64,000 nt of DNA from Kordia sp. TARA_039_SRF (GTDB taxonomy: Bacteria; Bacteroidota; Bacteroidia; Flavobacteriales; Flavobacteriaceae), in contig SMNH02000009.1 of the NCBI GenBank assembly GCA_006383075.2, positions 1-64,000 on the forward strand. Reading direction: 5' to 3'. A program made the translations under genes and the position numbers. Of this stretch, positions 37,218-46,240 are shown one piece after another; position 1 is the first letter of the stretch; every line of letters begins with the position of its first letter. The notes below the pieces were generated by a model. That model ran no database searches. It was given only the letters and a program-made list of their open reading frames with translations, and had not been told where the DNA came from.

Positions 37218-40200
37218 ATGAAACAAAACATCAAGAATACCTTGTACAGATTCGTCACCATGCGCGCTCCAGAACTTATTGGAGAAACTGATAAAGCATT
37301 GGGATTTGTACAATTTCCAACAAGTGAAACGAGTGAATTTATTACTCCTGCCACGCAAGCAGCCACTCCAGAAGCTAGAAAAACAGCTATTGAAACTGCT
37401 GTTACTGGCTATACACCTGTATATGCTTCAAAGGCAGCTTTAAAAACTGCAAATTCACACTTTTTTGAACTAGCAACTTGGCTTACTGCCAATAGATCAA
37501 AATTTACGGTTACTGAGCTTACCGCTAAAGTAGACGATTTCAATCAAACAGGAGCTGCGATTCCTAATATGGTAGAAATTTGGGATGATTTACATTACAA
37601 CATTCTTACTTCGGGTGATTCATATTTAAGAGATGTACTTCTATCCTATTTAGTAGCAAAATTCTTTCTTGATAATCAATTAAAAGTTGATGCCACAGCG
37701 AAAGATTTACAAAAACTAGCACAAGCCAGAGTTGTCATTGATAAGATATTATTTAGTTATGAAGTTTCGCCAACGCAACCAAGAACGCCAAAAGTAGCAG
37801 AAAAACATTTCAAAAAAGAAATGAATGCGCTTACAGCAAAGCAAAACGTAACGGAACTAGAAGCTATTGCAAAAGAGATCGAAAAAGCTAAAAAAATATA
37901 TACCGCAGAAAGAGCTAGAGCCAAAGCTGCTTATCAAAAAACGCATGACGATGCTGTTGAAGCCGCTTATGCAGCAGCTACTTTAACAGAAAGAGTCGTT
38001 ACCGACCCTGATACGGGAGAAACTTCTGTAGTAAAAGAATATACAAACTTAAATCTACCAGAGTATGACTTTACCTATGTTGAGTTAGACGAAAATAAGC
38101 TCGATAATAGATTGAGTGAGCCTGCATCGCAAATAGTCTCTGATTATATAACACAAAATGGCGTAACAACATTCCAAGAAGTTGAAGATCTAATTGCTAT
38201 TGATATTCAATCAAATACTGACGAGTTGTTTGACAATGTTGATTTAACGTCTTCAGAAGTAGTACTACCAGGTGGTGTTTCTATTCCTGTAACTGGAAAT
38301 GCTCCTATTGCACCTTTCTCATATAGCCTATGTCCAAAACAAAAAATTGGAACATCGTTATATAATTTGTTGATGACAATAAATATTCCTAATTCCTCTT
38401 ATGATGTTGTGGATGTATTAATTGATTTTAATGGTCAGCCATATTCTGACTTTGAAGAATTTAGATCAAATTCAAAAATTTCTTTAGTACTTTGTTCTGA
38501 AGGTATTGACTTAAGTCTAGCTTCAGAAATTGATATTGAGATTGAATTTTCAAATGGAGAAAGATATGATGATAATATTTTAGATATTGTACCTAAGGTC
38601 TGTAAATTAGGTCAACTTCAGCCAATATCAGTTAGTCCGTCAACAACAACAGAAGCTCCTGTAGTGTATGGAATTCAACGTTTGGGAATTGCCGATTATC
38701 GCAAAGTAGAACAAGAAGTATGTTGCTATGTGCCAGGAGAAGTTTCACATATTGAAAACATTATGGCGCGTGAATACAAATCGAAAGATGTAAGACGTAC
38801 ACGTCGTCAGGAAACTACAGACACTTTTTCAAGCGAAACCGAAAGAGAAAACCTTACAGAAACAACGTCTACAGATCGTTTTGAGATGAACCAAGAAATT
38901 GCTTCTATGACAGCACAAGATCAGTCTACAAATGCTAGTGCTGGAATACATTGGGGTAATGGCAATAGTTTTGGAGGAAATGCTAGTGCAAGTTTTGCTA
39001 CCAACACATCTTCTGAAGAATCTGAAAGTCAAGCTATCAATCATGCTAAAGAACTCACAGAAAGAGCATTAGATAGAGTGGTTCAAAAAGTACGTGAAGA
39101 ACGTGTTACAAAAATTGTAGAAGAATACTCTGAAACCGCTTCGCATGGTTTTGATAACCGAACTGGAGATAAACACGTGTCTGGTGTGTATCGCTGGGTT
39201 GATAAAATTTACGAAAATAAAATCCTCAACTACGGCAAGCGCTTGATGTATGAATTTATGATTCCAGAACCTGCTGCTTTCCACGAATTAGCCATAGAAA
39301 TTACGGATAATGAAGACCTATTGGTAAGACCTGTAGATCCAAGAACCGAAGCAGCAGCTTTGCAACAAATGAAAGATTATACAGATATTACCAAAGCAAA
39401 TTCAAAACACTGGGCAGCAATATACAATGCTGAAATTAACCCAATGCCAGCTGAAACTGTATACGTTTCCAAATCGTATAGTGAAAGTAACATGACTGAA
39501 AATTCTGGAAGATGGGCACACTCTGGACATGAAAGTGTAGAAATTCCTGAAAATTACTATGCATCCAAGTATAGCGGATTTTTTACTGCAGAGCACGGGC
39601 ATCGTGAAGATAATGGTCCAACTTATATGCGAGGTGCTATTAGTATTGGTGGAGACGATCACTCAATGAATGCAAATCAAGGAAGTGCTATTAGTATTGA
39701 CGGTGATTTTCCAAATGAAAATATGATCAATTCCTTAGATTTTTCTGTGGCTTCTTGGGATATGGGAGCGTATGCTTTCAACCTTAAGGTAGAATGCAAA
39801 TTACTTCCTGAAGCCGAAGAAGCATGGCAGTTAGAAACTTTCAATGCTATTATTGAAGCTTATGAAGCACGTTTGGCAGCGTATGAAGAAAAATATGCTG
39901 CACAAAAAGCGAAAAACGAAGAAAAAATCAAGATCAATCCTGGATTCTTCCGCGAAGTTGAACGTACAGTGTTACGTAAAAACTGTATCGCTTACTTATT
40001 AGGTCATGAAAATATGGGACTTGATTTATTGGAAAACAGACATACTGCATCTGAAGTTGTTCCTAAATATTCTAGTCCAGCATTAGACGAATATGCAGCT
40101 AAAGTAAAGTTCTTCGAGCAAGCATTTGAATGGAATATTATGAGCTACTATTTCTATCCGTTCTATTGGGCTAAAAAAGATAAATGGACAAAACTATATC

Positions 40201-40661
40201 AAGTGCGAAATGACGATCCGTTATTCAAAGCCTTTTTACAAAGTGGAATGGCACGTGTTATCCTCACTGTTCGTCCAGGGTTTGAAGAAGCTGTAAACTG
40301 GTATATGGCGACAGGACAAATTTGGAATGGTGGACAAGTACCAACACCAAGTGATGAAGAATTTGTATCGATTGTGGAAGAATTACGCAATCCAGAAGGC
40401 ATGGTGGAAGAAACTTGGGAATCACGTGTACCAACTTCGTTAACGGTTATTCAAGCGGGTGCTATCGGACTCAATGTAGAAGGATTACCATGCAATGACG
40501 AATGCGACGATTGGTTAAGATTTGATACTGACGGAAATCCTGTAGTAGACGAAAATGGAAACCAAATCTCAGACAATCCAATTGTACAAAGCGATGAGCT
40601 CATAGGCGGCACACAAAGTGGCGTTGGAAGTGATGTAGTAGGAGAAACTACGGTACAATAA
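37218..40661 (+). CDS. Large protein of unknown function (1147 residues) in the repressor-controlled island
   Basis: No family recognised. No signal peptide; the first 200 residues are helical. A charged coiled-coil-like stretch lies at about 205-260 (AKEIEKAKKIYTAERARAKA). A central beta-rich region (about 330-490) is followed by a Pro/Thr linker (SVSPSTTTEAP). Then comes a strongly charged segment from about 516 (MAREYKSKDVRRTRRQETTD). A Gly/Ser/Asn-rich patch at about 575-600 (GIHWGNGNSFGGNASASF) is next, then a long helical region and a Trp-rich C-terminus. Absence of a signal peptide and the link to the lysis cassette would fit release by lysis; this is inference. Confidence 0.8.
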   Translation: MKQNIKNTLYRFVTMRAPELIGETDKALGFVQFPTSETSEFITPATQAATPEARKTAIETAVTGYTPVYASKAALKTANSHFFELATWLTANRSKFTVTELTAKVDDFNQTGAAIPNMVEIWDDLHYNILTSGDSYLRDVLLSYLVAKFFLDNQLKVDATAKDLQKLAQARVVIDKILFSYEVSPTQPRTPKVAEKHFKKEMNALTAKQNVTELEAIAKEIEKAKKIYTAERARAKAAYQKTHDDAVEAAYAAATLTERVVTDPDTGETSVVKEYTNLNLPEYDFTYVELDENKLDNRLSEPASQIVSDYITQNGVTTFQEVEDLIAIDIQSNTDELFDNVDLTSSEVVLPGGVSIPVTGNAPIAPFSYSLCPKQKIGTSLYNLLMTINIPNSSYDVVDVLIDFNGQPYSDFEEFRSNSKISLVLCSEGIDLSLASEIDIEIEFSNGERYDDNILDIVPKVCKLGQLQPISVSPSTTTEAPVVYGIQRLGIADYRKVEQEVCCYVPGEVSHIENIMAREYKSKDVRRTRRQETTDTFSSETERENLTETTSTDRFEMNQEIASMTAQDQSTNASAGIHWGNGNSFGGNASASFATNTSSEESESQAINHAKELTERALDRVVQKVREERVTKIVEEYSETASHGFDNRTGDKHVSGVYRWVDKIYENKILNYGKRLMYEFMIPEPAAFHELAIEITDNEDLLVRPVDPRTEAAALQQMKDYTDITKANSKHWAAIYNAEINPMPAETVYVSKSYSESNMTENSGRWAHSGHESVEIPENYYASKYSGFFTAEHGHREDNGPTYMRGAISIGGDDHSMNANQGSAISIDGDFPNENMINSLDFSVASWDMGAYAFNLKVECKLLPEAEEAWQLETFNAIIEAYEARLAAYEEKYAAQKAKNEEKIKINPGFFREVERTVLRKNCIAYLLGHENMGLDLLENRHTASEVVPKYSSPALDEYAAKVKFFEQAFEWNIMSYYFYPFYWAKKDKWTKLYQVRNDDPLFKAFLQSGMARVILTVRPGFEEAVNWYMATGQIWNGGQVPTPSDEEFVSIVEELRNPEGMVEETWESRVPTSLTVIQAGAIGLNVEGLPCNDECDDWLRFDTDGNPVVDENGNQISDNPIVQSDELIGGTQSGVGSDVVGETTVQ

Positions 40662-40694
40662 CAAAAAATTAATCACAGATTTTAATAAAAAAAG

Positions 40695-40726
40695 ACGTCC
40701 CGAATTCGATTCGGGACTGCTTTTTT
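40695..40726 (+). terminator. Rho-independent terminator
   Basis: Stem GTCCCGAAT/ATTCGGGAC and a T run, 35 bp after the 1147-residue protein gene. Confidence 0.8.
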
Positions 40727-40778
40727 GATGCCTTATTTTGGCAAAAATCAAAATATCAAATTTTAAAAAATAAAAATT

Positions 40779-42926
40779 ATGTATGTATACGAGTATGGAG
40801 TATCAAATTTTACCAGAACATATAAGCCTTTTAATCATGTAACTGTATTTAATGATATTTATGATGTGCTAGATATTGATGAAAATAATATCACTGGATA
40901 TGGTTTTTATATAAAAGTTGCACTAGATCCTAATGATGAAAGTGTTGCTAGAGCTGTAGTAGACGAAAAAAGTGGCGGTCATATAGTTTTTCGTGCTAGA
41001 GTTTTTGAAGAATATCTAAAACATATAAATCCATATTACGAAGTTGGTTACAGAATAGTTCATGATACTGGGATTAATTATGGTCCTAATCAACAACTGG
41101 ATGCCCAAGAGCTTGGAGAAGTTAAAATTGTATCTTATAATGGAGAATACTATGCTTTTATTGATGTTAATAAAGGACTTGAGGAAGTAATTATAACCTA
41201 TAATAAAGAATCAAATTCTGTTCAAACGAAACCACAAAATAATATCGTTAAAAGACTTAAAGCTGCTCCACGATTTAAAGAACTAGAAGAAGATTTAGCA
41301 AGAGAAAATATTTCAGTGATTTTAATGATTTCAGATGATGGTGCTAAAATTGAAAATACTTTCCAAAATACAAAAACCTTATTACCTAACGAATTAGTAA
41401 TATATGTTGAAAATGATAATGGATTTAATTTTACAGGATCTGTTTTTAGAGTTCGATCTGGAAGTGATGTCACCAAAGATTCCAAACTTCCATTCAATGT
41501 AATTGCTAAATTATGCAGATTTTTTGATGTCAATATTTCCAAAAATAAAATAGTGGAGTTTTTGACAGATCATGTGACTACTAAAAATGAAGAAATAGGC
41601 TATTTCAGTAGAGCTGGCTTAAAACTTATAAAATTAGCTTCTGAATTTGCATTAGACTCTGTTGCAGGACTTTTTGATTTAACAACTCAAGGAATAAATT
41701 ATCTAAGAATTGAAAATCCCAATTACTGGAAAAGATATGATGAAAACGGTAACATAAATAACGAGTATAAACCTTTATTACCTGGCTACGAATATATCAA
41801 AATATTACAGGCAATGTTTTATGAACCACCTAAAACAAAAGAAGAGAAGAAAACTAAAAAAGAGACTGAAAAACAATTAAATAAAAATATTTCCGGAGGA
41901 TCTCTTTCTTCTATTGGAGGTGACATAGAAAAATCAGAAAAGGAACTTCGATCTAGTATCGACGGACTTGGAATTTCTTCTCTTATCAATTTCGTAAAAC
42001 AAAAACTTCAAGGTGTTTTTAGATTTTTAAGTGAAGTCAAAAGCATTATTAAAAAAGTCATTAAATATATACTTGATGCACTTGAAAAGGGATTTATATA
42101 TTGTAATGCGTTCATTGTTGGCTTATATAATAGTTTAATTGATACCGTAACAGGAATACTACAATTAATTAGTATGATATGTAAAGGTGTAAAATCTCTA
42201 GTTAATACTGGTGCTGAGGTACTCAAAAATCCTACTACGTATTTTAGTATGTTTTTAGAAATGTTTGAAAATGGTATCGAAACTGTTGCAAAATTATTCT
42301 CATGGAAAAATGTAAAAGCGTTTGTTGGATTTATAGTTCAACTGGTAAAATTTTATCTTTTTCCAACTAGAGAAAACAGTAAATTTCTTGATGATATTAC
42401 TGAGAAAGTGAAAAATAAATATAACCAAGCAAAAGAAAAAATTTCTGAAATTAATACAAATGTTAGCCTCACGTATGATCAACTTGGATATGGTGTAGGA
42501 TACATAATCGGTTTTATAGTTTCAGAGGTTGCGTTTACAATAGCTACAGGAGGTGCAAGCACAGTTTCAACAGCATTAAGAGTATCAGCTAAAGGGTATT
42601 TATCAATTCTTAAAGGTGCTGGTAAAATCACTACGACTGCTGTTAGAGGTGTTTACAAAACTATTAAATTTTCATTTCGCTCAGTTATCAACTTTATGAG
42701 ATATCTAAGAAGTTTAGTTGTCAAAATACCTCAATTGCTCAAAAAAATGGTGAATTGGTTTAATGAAGTAGGAACAGCAGCAAAGAACGTTGTAGATGAA
42801 GTATTTAAAAAACTATTCCCGAACGAAGCTATGAGAAATAGAATTTTAGCTGCTGGATTCAAACCTACTAAAGTAAACGCTGCTGGAGATATTATAACGT
42901 TTTGCCCCATAAAAAACATACTATGA
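40779..42926 (+). CDS. Large pretoxin-like carrier protein (polymorphic-toxin type)
   Basis: 715 residues, no signal peptide. The N-terminal ~150 residues are beta-rich and unrecognised. A Lys/Glu-rich linker lies around 348-372. Amphipathic and hydrophobic helices fill about 405-530. A Gly/Ala-rich membrane-active-looking stretch follows at about 564-640 (LGYGVGYIIGFIVSEVAFTI). The end, FPNEAMRNRILAAGF onward, is short and lacks a toxin domain. The stop overlaps the next ATG (ATGA), so the toxin appears to be a separate coupled gene. Role as delivery or carrier half is inferred. Confidence 0.6.
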   Translation: MYVYEYGVSNFTRTYKPFNHVTVFNDIYDVLDIDENNITGYGFYIKVALDPNDESVARAVVDEKSGGHIVFRARVFEEYLKHINPYYEVGYRIVHDTGINYGPNQQLDAQELGEVKIVSYNGEYYAFIDVNKGLEEVIITYNKESNSVQTKPQNNIVKRLKAAPRFKELEEDLARENISVILMISDDGAKIENTFQNTKTLLPNELVIYVENDNGFNFTGSVFRVRSGSDVTKDSKLPFNVIAKLCRFFDVNISKNKIVEFLTDHVTTKNEEIGYFSRAGLKLIKLASEFALDSVAGLFDLTTQGINYLRIENPNYWKRYDENGNINNEYKPLLPGYEYIKILQAMFYEPPKTKEEKKTKKETEKQLNKNISGGSLSSIGGDIEKSEKELRSSIDGLGISSLINFVKQKLQGVFRFLSEVKSIIKKVIKYILDALEKGFIYCNAFIVGLYNSLIDTVTGILQLISMICKGVKSLVNTGAEVLKNPTTYFSMFLEMFENGIETVAKLFSWKNVKAFVGFIVQLVKFYLFPTRENSKFLDDITEKVKNKYNQAKEKISEINTNVSLTYDQLGYGVGYIIGFIVSEVAFTIATGGASTVSTALRVSAKGYLSILKGAGKITTTAVRGVYKTIKFSFRSVINFMRYLRSLVVKIPQLLKKMVNWFNEVGTAAKNVVDEVFKKLFPNEAMRNRILAAGFKPTKVNAAGDIITFCPIKNIL

Positions 42927-43765
42927 GAAAATTATTAAAATTTCTCATACATGTATGGGAATTAAAAACAATAAGTAAAATTGATTTTTTACTAATAAAA
43001 ATAAAAGATACATCTATTATATTAGGTTGTTTTAATGTCGTTTTTGGATCTAAGAAGTTTAAATTCAATTTGTATGCAAGAAAAACAGGTGTTTTATTAG
43101 AAGAAAATATAAGAAAAAGGCAACTTGATTCTTTAATGAAAAAATATAAAAATAAAGCTAAAACAGCGGGAAAAACATTAGATGAATATTTTGAAGAATT
43201 AGCAACAGCCGTTAGGAATGGAAGAAGTCAGAATATAATAGCTAAATTTGTAAAAGGTGCCAAACTTGAATTAGTTGGATCAAGATTTAAAAACCTTTTT
43301 GGAGGAGGAATTATTGTATTACATCCTGAAAGAACAGTTGCTGTTACAGGAATTTTAGATGATATGAAAATAATAAAAGGTCTAGGTTTAAAAAATTTGT
43401 GGAAACAAGGAAGTAATATTGGAGGATTAGATATATTATCTTCTCCTGTTTGGAAAAAGCTTAAATTAAAATATAAGGCTTTAGAGAAAACTAATAATAA
43501 ATTATATTGGAAAAAAATAACAAAGGATTTCTGGGACGAAGTAAATAAACCTTGGTTAGATGATATTATAGCTAGAGGTGATGATGTTAGATTTATTTCT
43601 GATCCAAGTTTAGAAACCTCTAAGTATGTATTTGATGATAAATTAAGAATGTTTGCTACAGATGAATTTGGAAAAAAAGTTCCTACTATTTTTAGTAAAG
43701 AAGTTGAGTATTTAAAAAATAATGGCTATGAAATAATTGGCCACATAGCTAGAAAAATAAATTAA
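42923..43765 (+). CDS. Probable polymorphic-toxin C-terminal domain protein
   Basis: 280 residues from the ATG at 42923 (ATGA overlap with the previous stop). A lysine-rich N-terminal part is followed by a compact C-terminal domain with GGLDILSSPVWKKLKLKYK, KDFWDEVNKPWLDDIIARGD and a final PTIFSKEVEYLKNNGYEI. That last pattern resembles the ends of secreted polymorphic toxin domains seen in many bacteria; I do not assign an enzymatic activity. It is much more AT-rich than neighbouring core genes. It is followed 4 bp later by a small acidic gene. Confidence 0.55.
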   Translation: MRKLLKFLIHVWELKTISKIDFLLIKIKDTSIILGCFNVVFGSKKFKFNLYARKTGVLLEENIRKRQLDSLMKKYKNKAKTAGKTLDEYFEELATAVRNGRSQNIIAKFVKGAKLELVGSRFKNLFGGGIIVLHPERTVAVTGILDDMKIIKGLGLKNLWKQGSNIGGLDILSSPVWKKLKLKYKALEKTNNKLYWKKITKDFWDEVNKPWLDDIIARGDDVRFISDPSLETSKYVFDDKLRMFATDEFGKKVPTIFSKEVEYLKNNGYEIIGHIARKIN

Positions 43766-43769
43766 TATT

Positions 43770-44201
43770 ATGGAAGAAGAATTATACATCCCAAAAAGTT
43801 ATTTAACTGTACAAATAGTTCGTGATGTAATGGCTGAATTTGAATGGCCGGTATCGTATGAATTAATAGATTTAATAGAAGATTTTCAAGCAGTTATAAT
43901 TAAATTTAAAAGTTGTGAAATTGAATTAGAGGAAATTCCTGATAATGGAATCAATTTGGTTTTTCGATCTTATGATAATGGAAAAAAGTTAGATGCTAAA
44001 TATGGAAATATTATAAAATATCTTGATAATTATAATCCAGCAGAACATTTGGATTTAGAATACAATACATATACAGATCCAAGACTCGATATCATTACAT
44101 CTGTTAGGAATGATATGAAAAATCTACAATACTATCATATGGATTTTATTACTGGTAGAGATTATTCTTGGGCTAAAAAGTATTTAAAAGAAATAAATTA
44201 G
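43770..44201 (+). CDS. Probable immunity protein
   Basis: 143 residues, acidic overall (MEEELYIPKSYLTVQIVRDV; LDLIEDFQAVIIKF not exact family match). It has no signal peptide. Position 4 bp after the putative toxin, small size and acidity against a basic toxin fit a cognate immunity protein. No Pfam-style immunity family could be named from sequence alone. Confidence 0.55.
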   Translation: MEEELYIPKSYLTVQIVRDVMAEFEWPVSYELIDLIEDFQAVIIKFKSCEIELEEIPDNGINLVFRSYDNGKKLDAKYGNIIKYLDNYNPAEHLDLEYNTYTDPRLDIITSVRNDMKNLQYYHMDFITGRDYSWAKKYLKEIN

Positions 44202-44213
44202 GTAAAGTAAAGA

Positions 44214-44258
44214 CAAAAAAAACACCGCTGGCTTTTGAAAAAGTTGGCGGTGTTTTTT
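44214..44258. terminator. Bidirectional terminator at the right end of the toxin operon
   Basis: AAAAAACACCGC and GCGGTGTTTTTT arms. It serves the immunity gene on plus and rpiB on minus. Confidence 0.8.
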
Positions 44259-44289
44259 AAATATCTAAAAGTCCAACAATCTAAGAAGT

Positions 44290-44724
44290 CTAACTACACC
44301 CAATCTTCTCCACTCTACGCTGATGTCGTCCACCTTCAAATTCAGTGGTTAAAAAGGTATCTACCATGGCAATGGCTTGTGGTAACGAAGTAAATCGTGC
44401 GGGAATGCTTAAAATATTGGCATCGTTGTGTTGCCTGGCAAGTGCTACAATCTCTTTGGTCCAACAAAGAGCGGCACGCACATTTTGATGTTTATTCGCA
44501 GTCATGGCAGCGCCGTTTCCACTTCCGCAGATGATAATTCCAAACGGAACTTTTTCAGTTTCGACATCTGAGGCAACTGGATGAATAAAATCCGGATAAT
44601 CAACACTATCATTCGTGTTGGTTCCGTAATTTTTAACAGCATAGCCTTTCGATTCCAAATATGCAACAATAGCATTTTTATAATCAGTTCCTGCGTGATC
44701 GTTTCCGATGGCAATAGTTTTCAT
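44290..44724 (-). CDS. rpiB: Ribose 5-phosphate isomerase B
   Basis: 144 residues from MKTIAIGNDHAGTDYK, the RpiB start. The active-site region IIICGSGNGAAMTANKHQNVRA holds the conserved Cys (read as ICGSGNGAAMTANKH). It interconverts ribose-5-P and ribulose-5-P. An upstream in-frame Met at 44778 would add 18 residues not expected in the family. Confidence 0.94.
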   Translation of the reverse strand: MKTIAIGNDHAGTDYKNAIVAYLESKGYAVKNYGTNTNDSVDYPDFIHPVASDVETEKVPFGIIICGSGNGAAMTANKHQNVRAALCWTKEIVALARQHNDANILSIPARFTSLPQAIAMVDTFLTTEFEGGRHQRRVEKIGCS

Positions 44725-45491
44725 AAATAATTGTGTTGTGTTTGTTGAAAACAAAGGTATGAATCGACTTTTAAACATCCGAAAAAAGTCACTGTTAATT
44801 ATAATTTACAATTCCTTAATTTTGAGTTGATTATAAAGTAACACACATTGTTGATATTTAGTGATTAGAAACTAAGAAGAAAATTTTGTGAACACAGAAT
44901 ATTTTCCAATATGCACAAATTTTAAAACTTCGCAATTTATTTAGCACTTCTTTTTAGAAAACTTTTCAAAAGTCATTTTCTTGATTGTTAACAATTTTTT
45001 GAGACAATTTTATCAAAAAAAAGCTGTGAATTTTAGTTGTTAATAGCTGTTGATAACCTAGCTAATAAATCTTAAAACGAACCACTTAGCTTTTTCATAA
45101 ACTGTTGATGAAATGCTACAACAAACAATTCCAACAAAAAAAGAAAAAAGTTTTACTACCTATTCACAAGCTATTATAATCATCATTATTTTTTTAAAAT
45201 TTTAAAAGAAAAGAAATCTGTATATAATTATTGTTTATAATATTTTTTTGTGTTGTCTCTTTTTAAATTGAAAATTAAGTGGTGTTTTTAAATAGTTTCA
45301 CTTTCGTGAGAAATAAAACGTGAACTGTTAAATGTAAAACTGAGCATTACCTTTACTTTAGAAGAAGTCGTTATTTCGAATGAATTTGCTGCTCATTGAG
45401 CCTGTAGAAATGAAGCAAATTTGTATCAAGAAGTACTGTGAAACCAAAAAAATCTCACTACTCACTACTAAAATCTCAAAACTTTAAAAAA
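44725..45491. other. Long AT-rich intergenic region with one dispersed repeat
   Basis: About 770 bp without a supportable gene, very AT-rich. A copy of the CTGCTCATTGAGCCTGT repeat family lies at 45367-45436 (same core as 17081-17149). I see no RNA gene. Confidence 0.6.
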
Positions 45492-45734
45492 CTACACAAT
45501 CCGAAGATGCGATTGCTTGCCATAAAACTCATCCAAAACCTGTTTGGTGCGTGCTACGTCGTTTTTATGGACTTTTAATGAAATACCACCAATAGCATTC
45601 GAATAGAACGGGAAAACGCTTAACATCATGTCGTTTTCAAACACATAATGAATACCTTCCTGATCTAAAATAATACGCAAAATTGCATACTCAAACGAGT
45701 ACGTAAACGTAGCTACTGTGACGAAATTAGTCAT
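45492..45734 (-). CDS. DUF2007-like putative signal-transducing protein
   Basis: 80 residues resembling the DUF2007 ferredoxin-like fold: VTVATFTYSFEYAILRIIL, then EGIHYVFEND, and the final GGISLKVHKNDVARTKQVL. Function unknown; found as small stand-alone genes in Bacteroidota. Confidence 0.75.
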   Translation of the reverse strand: MTNFVTVATFTYSFEYAILRIILDQEGIHYVFENDMMLSVFPFYSNAIGGISLKVHKNDVARTKQVLDEFYGKQSHLRIV

Positions 45735-45775
45735 ATACTAAAAAATAAAATTCTAAGTACTTAAAAATAAGAAAA

Positions 45776-46006
45776 CTAGTTTAAAAAATACATGTCAACA
45801 GCTGCATTTTTTATAGAATCATTCGGAACTTCCACAGCTCTGATATCATCCTTAAAATCAGTTTTAGTTTTCAAAGAAGAGTTGATATAACTACCAAACG
45901 AGAGTACACCGATTAGAAAAATCGATACAAATAGCAGAATAACTTTATACACTCGTTTCACTTTTTTGACTTTAGTTCTTGTTCTATAGACGAAATAATA
46001 ACGCAA
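45776..46006 (-). CDS. Small single-pass membrane protein
   Basis: Up to 76 residues from a TTG start; a GTG at 45961 would give 61 residues starting KRVYKVILLF. One TM helix (VILLFVSIFLIGVLSFGSY) with a basic cytoplasmic N-terminus and a ~35-residue acidic outer part. No family recognised; the start is uncertain. Confidence 0.5.
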   Translation of the reverse strand: MRYYFVYRTRTKVKKVKRVYKVILLFVSIFLIGVLSFGSYINSSLKTKTDFKDDIRAVEVPNDSIKNAAVDMYFLN

Positions 46007-46157
46007 ATGTTACACTTTTATTAAGATTTTTTTAACTTTTTTTAAGAAAATCTTGACTCAAATGATAGTACAGTCCAATTTTTAAACTCGGACTAACAAT
46101 AAGAAACTTAGATAGTATTGAGTTTTTTAAAAATATAATCTATTGAAATTCAGTAAC

Positions 46158-46211
46158 TAAACCGTCACTTCGCGTGAAATTCTGCAAGAATTTTGTATCG
46201 AGAAGTACTTT
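46158..46211. repeat. Dispersed repeat (CGTCACTTCGCGTGAA family)
   Basis: A shorter relative of the repeats at 17075-17216 and 45367-45436. It has the ACCGTCACTTCG start and the TTTGTATCGAGAAGTACTT end but lacks the CTGCTCATTGAGCC middle. Confidence 0.6.
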
Positions 46212-46240
46212 GAAACTACCTGGTCAGTTCGATTTCCAAC

